The notes under the pieces are model-generated. The model made no database searches. It saw nothing but the letters and a program-made list of their open reading frames with translations, and was not told where the DNA came from. A stretch of DNA of 58,805 bases from the NCBI GenBank assembly GCA_964452735.1, contig CAYVNA010000002.1, positions 1-58,805 on the forward strand. Reading direction: 5' to 3'. The position numbers were made by a program, and so were the translations under genes. Within the stretch, counting starts at the first letter, position 1. Every line of letters begins with the position of its first letter. This DNA is from UBA2177 sp964452735. Its GTDB lineage: Bacteria > Patescibacteriota > Dojkabacteria > SC72. This document shows positions 46,742-54,682 of this stretch, one piece after another.

Positions 46742-48040
46742 ATGCCTAAGACTATCAATATCTCTGATACAAAGGAGAGCGTAGAAAAGAATATCCCTCA
46801 ACAAGAAGAAACGAAAGATAATAGGAATGTTCCAGATATTAGTGAGATTCCAGTGAAGGAAGAGAAGAAGGATTCCGAGAAAACCAAGAGAAATATCACT
46901 TGGAAAACTTTCATCTTCCCTGTGGTTGCAGGTATTACTCTTTTGGGTATCGCTCTTTTCTACTATTTTGGTATATACAGAGTTAATCCAACGCCTCCGG
47001 GGAAGGTTCTGACTTTCAATGAAAACTACATTTCATCCATGGTTATTCAAAAAGAGAGTTCTCTTCCTCTACTTTCGAAGCCTAATGAACCAAGGACAGA
47101 GGAGAGTGCAATTAATGGGTTGTTGTTCTCGAAGACGGAGATGGATGTTCTACTTCAAAGACGTCCTGTTGCTGTGATGATAAATAATCACGCAGATGCT
47201 CGTCCATTGTCCGGGTTAAATAGTGCAGATATTGTAATAGAAGCAAATGCTGAGAGTGGGATAACTAGACACTTGGGGATATTCTGGAGTAAGGCTCCGG
47301 AGAAGGTTGGTCCGATACGTAGTCTTCGTCAGTACTATTTAGAATGGTTAAGTGAGTATGATGCAATCCTCATACATGACGGATGTGCAGAGACTAGTGA
47401 TCCAAGAACCAATGCTTGTGGGAATATATATACATATGGAACAAAGGATATCTCAACATTAGGAGCATGGAGATCAAATGAGGGGGGAAGGGTAGCACCA
47501 CATAACGAATATAGCTCGATTTCCAATGCATGGGAGTATGGTGTGAAGATGAACTGGAATAGTTTTCCATCAAGTATACAAAGTTTCGAATTCAAAAGAG
47601 ATGCACCGATTTCTGATAGGGGGGAGAAGACTGTTGTGAAAACAATATTCCATACAAGACTGAGTAATGGAGGACTGTATGACGCAATATGGACATATGA
47701 TAGGTCAACGAATTCATATTTTAGGAAGATAGGGGGGCAGGCAGATATGGACCAAGAAACAAACACTCAGGTTAATGCAAAAGTTGTAGTAATCCAAGAG
47801 GTAAAATCTGTTTCTTCGGGGGATGATAAAGGGAGGTTAATAACGACAACAATTGGAGAAGGTGATGCTGTGTTTCTTCAGGATGGCAAGATTGTTAATG
47901 GGAAATGGAAAAAAACATCTAGGACCGATAGAACTAAATATTATGATAATAGTGGTAAACCGATACAATTCAACAGAGGGAGGATCTGGATAGCAATGAT
48001 TCCACAATCTGACGGCAAATTTGATATAATTGAGCAATAA
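46742..48040 (+). CDS. DUF3048 (YerB-like) membrane-anchored protein
   Basis: A 432-residue protein. A charged cytoplasmic N-terminus (about 50 residues) is followed by one membrane segment (TFIFPVVAGITLLGIALFYYF) and an extracytoplasmic region. DUF3048 landmarks are RRPVAVMINNHADARPLSGL, SADIVIEANAESGITRHLG, GPIRSLRQYYLEW and the C-terminal VVIQEVKSV with NGKWKKTSRTD. YerB-family proteins are putative cell-surface lipoproteins of unknown activity. Four cysteines are nearly absent, with two near DGCAETSDPRTNACG that could pair. It is 20 bp before the winged-helix gene in the same direction. Confidence 0.88.
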   Translation: MPKTINISDTKESVEKNIPQQEETKDNRNVPDISEIPVKEEKKDSEKTKRNITWKTFIFPVVAGITLLGIALFYYFGIYRVNPTPPGKVLTFNENYISSMVIQKESSLPLLSKPNEPRTEESAINGLLFSKTEMDVLLQRRPVAVMINNHADARPLSGLNSADIVIEANAESGITRHLGIFWSKAPEKVGPIRSLRQYYLEWLSEYDAILIHDGCAETSDPRTNACGNIYTYGTKDISTLGAWRSNEGGRVAPHNEYSSISNAWEYGVKMNWNSFPSSIQSFEFKRDAPISDRGEKTVVKTIFHTRLSNGGLYDAIWTYDRSTNSYFRKIGGQADMDQETNTQVNAKVVVIQEVKSVSSGDDKGRLITTTIGEGDAVFLQDGKIVNGKWKKTSRTDRTKYYDNSGKPIQFNRGRIWIAMIPQSDGKFDIIEQ

Positions 48041-48060
48041 TATTAAGCACGCTGTGGAAT

Positions 48061-48633
48061 ATGCTCAAAAAACTTTTTATTTCAAAAGTTAGGGTTAGCA
48101 TCCTTAGCCAGTATATGGCTAATCTAAATGCTTCTTTCCATGTAAGAGGACTGGTCAGGGTTCTGAATGAAGAGATTAATGCTGTAAGAAGAGAGTTACT
48201 AAATCTTGAAAGTGCAGGGATTCTTAAATCCAAGAAAGATGGGAATAAATTAGTATATAAGATAGATACTAGTTGTCCCATATTATGGGAACTTAGGTCT
48301 ATGTTTTTTAAAGAATCCCCTATTGGAGAAAAATTACATGAAGCTATAAGTACTGTAGAAGGAGTACAGCTTGTGGTATTGACAGAGAGTTTCATAAAAC
48401 AAAAATATGAGAATAACACAGATGTTGATTTACTATTCATAGGAGATATGAAGATAAGAGAGCTTTCCTCTGCGATGAGCAAGATCGAAAAAGAACTTGA
48501 AAGAGAAATCCGTTTTAGCGCTATTAAGAAAGAAGATTTTGACTTTGCTAGGAAAAAGAAAGAACCATTCTTGATGAATATTCTAGAAAAGGATAAGATA
48601 ATAATGTTTGGACAGTTATCTGACTTGCTCTAG
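48061..48633 (+). CDS. Winged-helix protein with nucleotidyltransferase-like C-terminus
   Basis: A 190-residue protein. Residues 1-75 look like an ArsR/MarR-type winged helix (FHVRGLVRVLNEEINAVRRELLNLESAGILKSKK). Residues 95-190 contain a strand-turn-helix with NNTDVDLLFIGD, resembling the acidic strand of MNT/MNTase (NTP_transf_2) domains, but the classical GSxxxGxxxxxSDxD start is not seen. It may be a DNA-binding regulator fused to an inactive nucleotidyltransferase. It lies 20 bp after the DUF3048 gene and 5 bp before the SecD-like gene. Confidence 0.6.
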   Translation: MLKKLFISKVRVSILSQYMANLNASFHVRGLVRVLNEEINAVRRELLNLESAGILKSKKDGNKLVYKIDTSCPILWELRSMFFKESPIGEKLHEAISTVEGVQLVVLTESFIKQKYENNTDVDLLFIGDMKIRELSSAMSKIEKELEREIRFSAIKKEDFDFARKKKEPFLMNILEKDKIIMFGQLSDLL

Positions 48634-48638
48634 GATAT

Positions 48639-49853
48639 ATGAAAATCAAATTAAATATAAAATCTCTGTTAGAATACATTTCCGTAATAATCTCTACTGC
48701 TATGATGATTACCCTTGTACTCATAGCTCTTCCTTTGACAGAAAATATATCAGAGAGAACATCCTTTAATCTGAATACGAAAACTTCCCAGTACTGGTCT
48801 AAGGAATATATTTTGACTCTTCAAACTACAGATAAGAAAGAGATAGAGACCTCAAGAGATATTCTATACAAGAGGTTGAGAAACTTTGGGGTAGAGAAGG
48901 CAAAGATTGTTAATGTAGATTCTGGAGATGAGGAAAGACAACTCCGAGTCATCATAACTACTTCCCAGAAGGAAGAGAGTGTTAAAGAACTAATCATAAA
49001 CCCTTTCGATATTCAGATAGTAACAAGAAGAGATGATGTTGACTTTTTTGATGAAAATAATCAGTATGCATATCTATTTGCTTCCAACTATAACGAAACT
49101 CAATGGAGCAGAGAAGACTTTAGAAATGTATATATAAACGAGTTAAGGACATCAGATAATAACTATTCTAACTTTGCCATATATAAAATATGGTTGAATA
49201 AGAAAAGTGACTTCGATGATTTTCTTAAGGAGAATAAAGGAGAATACATCGGAGTTAGTATAGATGGTTTTGTTACACCCTATCTAGTTCCTTTTGATGA
49301 TCAAAGTATATTTGCAATACCAATTAGTTCTAATGACAAAGAGCAAATAAAAGTGATTGACCTCTTGTATAACTCGGGGATAGTACCTACATCATACACC
49401 TTAGCCTCTGAGGATTATTTCGAAACAGATATTATACAAATAGATCATCTCAAGATAAGTATAGGCATACTAATATCCTTTGTATTAACATATGCCTACA
49501 TAATTATTATTAAACAGAGTGATCTTAATACTATTTTAAGATCATTCCTCTCTACGGTCCTAGTCATCAGTGCTTATCTAACAATACTCAAGCTATCTCA
49601 AATACCAGTAGACACATTCCTACTACCAATTAGTGCAATATTAGGGATGATATTTGTAAGAACTATAGTATCAAACAGAGACTCTTCGTTAATCATAGAA
49701 ACTTCCCTATTAGTAATACTTGCCTTAATAATACTTCTCGGATCTGTGTATATGGGAATCTTCTCTAGACACTTAATTCTTTTAGTTTTGTTAGGAGAAA
49801 TCTCTTACCATATTTCCGGCTGGTATATAGATAATGTAAGGAGGATTGCCTAA
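48639..49853 (+). CDS. Divergent SecD-like protein
   Basis: A 404-residue protein. One N-terminal membrane segment leads into an extracytoplasmic region with SecD P1 features: the ferredoxin-like half ETSRDILYKRLRNFGVEKAK, the segment EESVKELIINPFDIQIV and the second half KGEYIGVSIDGFVTPYLV, then LLYNSGIVPTSYTLASED, matching the SecD region just before TM2. About five further membrane segments follow (residues 270-400). The RND-type charged residues of TM4 are not evident. It is shorter than SecD of E. coli (615 aa). It would help late translocation through SecYEG, if functional. Confidence 0.6.
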   Translation: MKIKLNIKSLLEYISVIISTAMMITLVLIALPLTENISERTSFNLNTKTSQYWSKEYILTLQTTDKKEIETSRDILYKRLRNFGVEKAKIVNVDSGDEERQLRVIITTSQKEESVKELIINPFDIQIVTRRDDVDFFDENNQYAYLFASNYNETQWSREDFRNVYINELRTSDNNYSNFAIYKIWLNKKSDFDDFLKENKGEYIGVSIDGFVTPYLVPFDDQSIFAIPISSNDKEQIKVIDLLYNSGIVPTSYTLASEDYFETDIIQIDHLKISIGILISFVLTYAYIIIIKQSDLNTILRSFLSTVLVISAYLTILKLSQIPVDTFLLPISAILGMIFVRTIVSNRDSSLIIETSLLVILALIILLGSVYMGIFSRHLILLVLLGEISYHISGWYIDNVRRIA

Positions 49854-50374
49854 TGAATATCTTTATGAATCTTTGGACAAACTGGAGTAATTACGAAAAA
49901 GTATGTACATTATCTATGTACTTGATAATCCTAGCATTTCTACTCTCAGGTATATATCTATTAACAAAAGAGAAAAGATTGGTAATATTCATATTCCTCT
50001 CCTTAATTACAAGTGCAATCATCACAGTCCTTGGGATACTATTCCTAGTTACCGTATTGAAAATTATCATAACAAATATCTTTCTAATTGTTCCGCTCGT
50101 AATAATATTCATTAATTCAGTAAGTTGTGGTACATGTGTGGGCTATCTCATATCAAACAGACACAAGAAAGACTTCAGTCATGTGGAAATGATTAAGGAA
50201 TATATAAGGGACAATATAAATATCACAATTTTCACACTCCTACTATTCTCTTCTCTCTCTGTTTTTCTCTCAGGAAATCTATTAACCCTGATATTGTTAA
50301 TACTCTGTATCTCCCTTTGTACAATCTGGATAAACTATATCTTCCTATACAGACTCTTCAGGCAAAATGATTAA
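49853..50374 (+). CDS. Small SecF-like membrane protein
   Basis: A 173-residue protein with five or so membrane segments and almost no soluble part. It starts at the last base of the SecD-like gene stop (TAATG), so the pair is translationally coupled. Placement after SecD suggests a SecF-derived partner that has lost the P4 periplasmic domain. Sequence similarity alone is too weak to prove this. Its 3' end overlaps miaA by 8 bp. A generic small membrane protein is the alternative. Confidence 0.4.
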   Translation: MNIFMNLWTNWSNYEKVCTLSMYLIILAFLLSGIYLLTKEKRLVIFIFLSLITSAIITVLGILFLVTVLKIIITNIFLIVPLVIIFINSVSCGTCVGYLISNRHKKDFSHVEMIKEYIRDNINITIFTLLLFSSLSVFLSGNLLTLILLILCISLCTIWINYIFLYRLFRQND

Positions 50375-51227
50375 TTATTCGGGAAAGATAATGGTAATTG
50401 CTGGACCCACAGCCTCGGGGAAATCTAACCTAGCAGTTAGGCTTGCTAAGGATATTGGTGGAGTAATAATAAACGGAGACTCCAGACAAGTATACAAGGA
50501 GATAAGCATTGGGACGGCAAAACCGAAACCTGATGAAATGTCAGATATACAGCATTTCTTGTATGGACACATCCCTATTCAAGAGGAATACAACATATAT
50601 AGATATCAAAAAGATGTACAAGAGGTTTTGAATAAAATCCCCAAAGATATTGTCCCTATAATTGTCGGAGGGACAGGGCTGTATATAGACTCTATAATAT
50701 ACAACTACTCGTTAGACGAGAATGATAGTTCGAGAAGATATAGAGACATGACTGTAGAACAACTACAAGAAATAATCCCAAGAGAAGATCTAGAATTACT
50801 AAACGAGAGTGATCGAGAAAATCCAAGAAGGTTAGTACGACTAGCAGAAAAGGGACAGTATGAAAAATCAAAAGGCGAGAGACTCCTTAACAAATATTTC
50901 TATATAGATATTCAAAAAGAAACTCTTAATGAAAGAATAGAAACACGTGTTAAGAAGATGATAGAAGAAGGACTAATAGAAGAAAATAAACTCTTGAGAG
51001 AAAAGCACGGGACTACTTTCCTAGCACTAAATACCATCGGATATAAAGAGTTTGATGGCTATTTTGAAAAAAATAAAGATATAGGTACCGTAGTAGATGA
51101 AATTATTACTCATACGAAACAGTATGCGAAGAGACAAAGAACATGGTTTAAAAGGAATAAGGATATAGAGATAGTCCAGGATTATGAGAAGTTACTAGGA
51201 GTTTCCCTCAGTTTCATTAATAACTGA
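50367..51227 (+). CDS. miaA: tRNA dimethylallyltransferase MiaA
   Basis: A 286-residue enzyme that transfers dimethylallyl from DMAPP to N6 of A37 in tRNAs reading UNN codons. Motifs are Walker A IAGPTASGKS (residues 11-20), NGDSRQVYKEISIGTAKP, VGGTGLYIDS and NTIGYKEF. The last helices include AKRQRTWFKRN. It is slightly shorter than the usual 300-310 residues. The ATG overlaps the preceding gene as ATGATTAA, suggesting coupling. Its 3' end overlaps the convergent 2H phosphodiesterase by 46 bp. Confidence 0.95.
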   Translation: MINYSGKIMVIAGPTASGKSNLAVRLAKDIGGVIINGDSRQVYKEISIGTAKPKPDEMSDIQHFLYGHIPIQEEYNIYRYQKDVQEVLNKIPKDIVPIIVGGTGLYIDSIIYNYSLDENDSSRRYRDMTVEQLQEIIPREDLELLNESDRENPRRLVRLAEKGQYEKSKGERLLNKYFYIDIQKETLNERIETRVKKMIEEGLIEENKLLREKHGTTFLALNTIGYKEFDGYFEKNKDIGTVVDEIITHTKQYAKRQRTWFKRNKDIEIVQDYEKLLGVSLSFINN

Positions 51228-51757
51228 TACTCTCCATCATTACTTTTTACTAAAGATATATCGATTACATCAAATCTTATATCTCTTACACCTATCTTCT
51301 TTGATACTATATTCAAATCTCTAGAGATATTAAGAAACTCTTGGTCTGTTAAATCTTTACTTACCCTACCTAATGTAAGATGAGGTATGAAATTCCCCTC
51401 TTCCTTTATGCTTAGCAATTTTGTTAAAGACAAGAACAGTTTACGCATCTCTTCTCCTCCCTCCAAGATATCTAAATACAAAAGTTCTTTATATTTTCTA
51501 CTTATCCCTAACTTCACAGAGCTGAAACGTATGGAGAATCTCTCAAATGAAAATGTTTCTAATCGTTTCTTTAGGAAAAAGGTTTTGTAGAATGGTAAAT
51601 CATTACCTATGAATGCAACGGAGAGATGATATTTATCACCCTTACTCCATCTCACTGGTATACCGAAATCATCAAATACCGGTTGAACCCCCTCCTTCAC
51701 AACTTGAATCTTCTTAATACTCTCTCTGTCAGGAAAGATACCCAGAAAGTATCGCAT
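51182..51757 (-). CDS. thpR: RNA 2',3'-cyclic phosphodiesterase (2H family, ThpR-like)
   Basis: A 191-residue 2H phosphoesterase with the two H-x-T/S motifs KYHLSVAFIG (about 44) and FIPHLTLGRV (about 127). The opening MRYFLGIFPDRESIKKI matches the family. It hydrolyses 2',3'-cyclic phosphates in RNA or related nucleotides and may ligate RNA halves. It is 1 bp after serS, so probably co-transcribed with it. Confidence 0.88.
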   Translation of the reverse strand: MRYFLGIFPDRESIKKIQVVKEGVQPVFDDFGIPVRWSKGDKYHLSVAFIGNDLPFYKTFFLKKRLETFSFERFSIRFSSVKLGISRKYKELLYLDILEGGEEMRKLFLSLTKLLSIKEEGNFIPHLTLGRVSKDLTDQEFLNISRDLNIVSKKIGVRDIRFDVIDISLVKSNDGEYQLLMKLRETPSNFS

Positions 51758-51758
51758 T

Positions 51759-53033
51759 TTAAGCTTTAGATATTTTATCTATACCTCCGAGATATTTTCT
51801 CAACACTTCAGGAACTACTATTGATCCATCTGATTGCTGATATGTTTCGAGAAGAGTAACCATTAGCCTACTTGTAGCCAAACCGGACCCATTTAGAGTA
51901 TGCATATATTTAGGTTTGCTACCATCAGCTGGTTTATACCTCATATTCCCTCTTCTAGATTGATAATCTCGGACATTAGAGACAGAGCTAACCTCGTAAT
52001 ACTGATCAATTGTAGGGATATATACCTCTACATCAAATGTTTTAGCTGCTCCTGCACTACAATCTCCTGCTGCCAACTTAACAGTTCTATAGTGAAGACC
52101 TAATAGCTCAACTAGATTCTCAGCCTTCGATACCAACTCTTCCAAAGCAGCCTCTGAACCCTCTTCTGTCACAAACTGGTACATCTCTACCTTGTTAAAC
52201 TGATGCATCCTTATCAATCCCTTCTCATTCGCCCTATAGCTCCCAGCCTCTTTTCTATAACAAGGAGTATATGCAAACAACTTCTTTGGCAAGTCCTTCT
52301 CATCTAAAACCTCATCCTTATATATATTAGTCAAAACTGTTTCTGCTGTTGGTACAAGACACAAGCCATCAGTAGTCCAATAAACATCATTCTCAAACTT
52401 AGGAAGCTGTCCAGCTACATACGCAGATTCTCTAGCAACCAAATTGGGAGGTATTATCATTTCATAACCAGATTCAATATGCTGATCTATGAAAAAGTTA
52501 ACCAAAGCCCACTCTAACCTAGCACCAATCCCCCTATACATCGTGAAGTTGTTCCCAGATATCTTTGTCGCCCTTTCCAAATCAATTAATCCCAAATCCT
52601 TACCTAGTTGAACATGATCTTTAATATCGAAATCAAAAGAAGGTTTCTTTCCAAACTCCTTCACTACTTCATTCTTCTCTTTACCACCAGCTACGACATC
52701 AGAATCAGGGATATTTGGTAACACTTCCAGTCTAGAAACTAATTCTCTTTCCAAATTCTTAAGCTCACCCTCTATCTCTCTTATTTCATTTGCCTTCTCT
52801 TTAAGTTCCCCTAATAACTGTTTAAATTCATCACTTCCCTTATCCGCTTTCGCCATCCTATCATTATATTCATTCTGTTGCGCTCTCTTCGTATCAAAAT
52901 CTTGCTGTACATCTTTCTTCTTCTCATATATCTCTAATATTTCATTGAGATTGAAACTATCACTGGATAATCTTTTCAACAATCCTTTTTCTACTTCATC
53001 TTTATTTTCGATTATTCTTTTTATATCTATCAT
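51759..53033 (-). CDS. serS: Seryl-tRNA synthetase
   Basis: A 424-residue class II synthetase. The N-terminal coiled-coil arm (about residues 25-105, with REIEGELKNLERELVSR) binds tRNA. The catalytic core has motif 2 PCYRKEAGSYR and motif 3 GSGLATSRLMVTLLE, with the serine pocket region LVPTAETVLTNI. The length matches bacterial SerRS. Start ATG 53033. Downstream lies the thpR-like gene with a 1-bp gap. It is divergent from the DHH phosphoesterase gene, with about 60 bp between the starts. Confidence 0.97.
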   Translation of the reverse strand: MIDIKRIIENKDEVEKGLLKRLSSDSFNLNEILEIYEKKKDVQQDFDTKRAQQNEYNDRMAKADKGSDEFKQLLGELKEKANEIREIEGELKNLERELVSRLEVLPNIPDSDVVAGGKEKNEVVKEFGKKPSFDFDIKDHVQLGKDLGLIDLERATKISGNNFTMYRGIGARLEWALVNFFIDQHIESGYEMIIPPNLVARESAYVAGQLPKFENDVYWTTDGLCLVPTAETVLTNIYKDEVLDEKDLPKKLFAYTPCYRKEAGSYRANEKGLIRMHQFNKVEMYQFVTEEGSEAALEELVSKAENLVELLGLHYRTVKLAAGDCSAGAAKTFDVEVYIPTIDQYYEVSSVSNVRDYQSRRGNMRYKPADGSKPKYMHTLNGSGLATSRLMVTLLETYQQSDGSIVVPEVLRKYLGGIDKISKA

Positions 53034-53095
53034 TGAAATGATTGATTAATTGAAATTATTGTATTATATTCTGCATTCTTGGTATTATCAAGGAT

Positions 53096-53192
53096 ATGGA
53101 AGAGAAGACAAAAATTTTAAGAGAAATTATAGAGGGTTCAAAAAAGATTTTGATAATTACCCATAAGGGGCCAGACATGGACGCTTTTTGTA
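53096..53192 (+). pseudogene. DHH-family phosphoesterase, N-terminal 32 codons before the gap
   Basis: ATG 53096 follows AAGGAT. The frame reads MEEKTKILREIIEGSKKILI, then THKGPDMDAF, the first DHH motif (the usual N/H-x-D-x-DA), and is cut by the 10-N gap. The rest of the same protein appears from about 53422. Bifunctional oligoribonuclease/PAP phosphatase (NrnA-like) is the likely identity. The missing part is probably about 15-20 codons. Confidence 0.85.
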
Positions 53193-53202
53193 NNNNNNNN
53201 NN
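53193..53202. other. Assembly gap (10 N)
   Basis: Ten N lie inside the DHH phosphoesterase gene. The sequence right of the gap (to about 53421) belongs to a different gene, yidD, so the join is probably wrong on at least one side. Confidence 0.98.
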
Positions 53203-53238
53203 TAAAAATATGATACCTATTTTTAATGGAGGTTAAAA

Positions 53239-53421
53239 TTGCTTAATAAAATAATATATATATTGAAGGAAATAAATGCATTATTATCGAAATTGTGTAT
53301 TTACATAATTAGATTTTATCAGAAATATATATCTCCTTTAAAGGGACCCACATGTAGGTTTTATCCTACCTGTTCTCAGTATTCAATAGAGGCTTTCAAA
53401 AAATATGGGGTATTAAAAGAA
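53239..53421 (+). pseudogene. yidD: yidD fragment (membrane protein insertion efficiency factor)
   Basis: A strong GGAGGT at 53229-53234 precedes a TTG start at 53239. The frame encodes the N-terminal 61 residues of YidD: IIRFYQKYISPLKGPTCRFYPTCSQYS, given here as positions 23-49, with the characteristic cysteines. After FKKYGVLK the YidD frame switches without a stop into the DHH phosphoesterase. YidD normally sits between rnpA and yidC, neither of which is here. Confidence 0.88.
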
Positions 53422-54291
53422 ATTTATCCCGAGAAAGATATCTCTATGAAGGCAAAACAGATGCCTAATATGAACTTACCCCTAATGAAAGATATTCACC
53501 TCGTAGAGACCATAGATCATGATGGTGAGGATCTTATCTTGATAACAGATACCTCCTCATTAAATGAATGTACTGAGAAAGATAAGGACAATATACAAAA
53601 TAGTTCATTCAAGATAGCCATCATCGATCACCACCGAGATATTATTAATGAAGAGAGAGCTTTGGTAATTAACGAAAGAAGGAGTTCCGCAACAGAACAG
53701 GTCTATGTGACTTTCAAAGAGGCTTTCAAAGACAAAGTTATTGTTGATGAGAATGTTGCCATGTTAATACAATTTGGGATACTAGGAGATACAAATAGGT
53801 TTCTATACGATGCTGTTTCTTCAGACACATATAGAATTTTTGCAGAAGTTAAAGATATCTGCTCAGTAGATGTTGAGGATTTTAGTTATAAATTTTCCAA
53901 ATTCCCACTAGATGCTCATCCCGTTATCATAGAGTATTTGAAGAGTCTCACAATAGAGAGAGATATGGCATATATGTATATCTCTAAGGAGACAATAGAA
54001 AAAAATAGCTATTCAAAACAAGGGGTTAACAAAGCACAAGCATTTCTAAGAGATAATTACTTAAGAACTATACAGGGTATACATTGGGGATTCATCGTTA
54101 AGCCAAACTTAGACAAAGAAGATGAGTGGTTCATAATATTCCGAAGTACGAAAGATTACCAGGATGTTGGGGTAATAGCAGAGAGTTTGAATGGGGGAGG
54201 ACATATCTATGCATCTGCAGTGAAGATGAAAGCTGAATCTGTCGAAGAGGTAATAAATAGGGTATTAGATACAATTAAACAGGTTTCTTAG
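53422..54291 (+). CDS. DHH/DHHA1 phosphoesterase (NrnA-like), C-terminal part
   Basis: About 289 residues that continue the protein begun at 53096. The catalytic motif IIDHHRD (DHH) and the metal-site region LIQFGILGDTNRFLYDA are present, followed by the DHHA1 domain with SLNGGGHIYASAVKMK (GGGH). The enzyme degrades nanoRNA or pAp to mononucleotides in the cytoplasm. Here its frame is fused upstream to yidD. The 3' end overlaps the convergent hypothetical gene by 17 bp. Confidence 0.88.
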   Translation: MYPEKDISMKAKQMPNMNLPLMKDIHLVETIDHDGEDLILITDTSSLNECTEKDKDNIQNSSFKIAIIDHHRDIINEERALVINERRSSATEQVYVTFKEAFKDKVIVDENVAMLIQFGILGDTNRFLYDAVSSDTYRIFAEVKDICSVDVEDFSYKFSKFPLDAHPVIIEYLKSLTIERDMAYMYISKETIEKNSYSKQGVNKAQAFLRDNYLRTIQGIHWGFIVKPNLDKEDEWFIIFRSTKDYQDVGVIAESLNGGGHIYASAVKMKAESVEEVINRVLDTIKQVS

Positions 54292-54664
54292 ACATCTCCT
54301 GATCTTGTTTTTTCTCTTTCAATTCCTTCTCCAACTCCTTTACCTTCCACATAAATATCCTACTTCTATCTTTTGCATTAGGATAATCTGAGGTGAAGCT
54401 TAATGCTTGTTCTAAAACTCCCCTATTTTTCTCTTTCGCCCACTTTATATACATAGTCGCCCTATCCTTATCTCCAAGTTTACTAGCCAGTCTTAAACCA
54501 TACGCTTGATACTCTTTTGAGATGTATTTATGTTTGTCACCAAATATCTTTCTAGGATTAGTTTCTAGGTCTTCAACATTAAACAGATGGGTTTGATCTC
54601 CGTCATCCTCTTCCTTTATATCTCCTTTCTTTATCTGCGAAAGAATGTCTTTTATGGAATCCAT
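54275..54664 (-). CDS. Hypothetical protein
   Basis: A 129-residue charged, helical protein with no recognised motif. The middle (YQAYGLRLASKLGDKDRATMY, about residues 53-73) and the following region resemble small conserved CPR proteins with a helical repeat. The last 40 residues are very rich in lysine and glutamate. It follows lysS by 18 bp in the same direction and may be co-transcribed. Confidence 0.6.
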   Translation of the reverse strand: MDSIKDILSQIKKGDIKEEDDGDQTHLFNVEDLETNPRKIFGDKHKYISKEYQAYGLRLASKLGDKDRATMYIKWAKEKNRGVLEQALSFTSDYPNAKDRSRIFMWKVKELEKELKEKKQDQEMSKKPV

Positions 54665-54682
54665 TATTTGTAAAAATATAAC

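Noticed and set aside
53239..54291. A natural YidD-DHH fusion protein
   Set aside because: The scaffold gap, loss of the first DHH motif, the truncated YidD and the separate DHH N-terminus at 53096 all point to misassembly.
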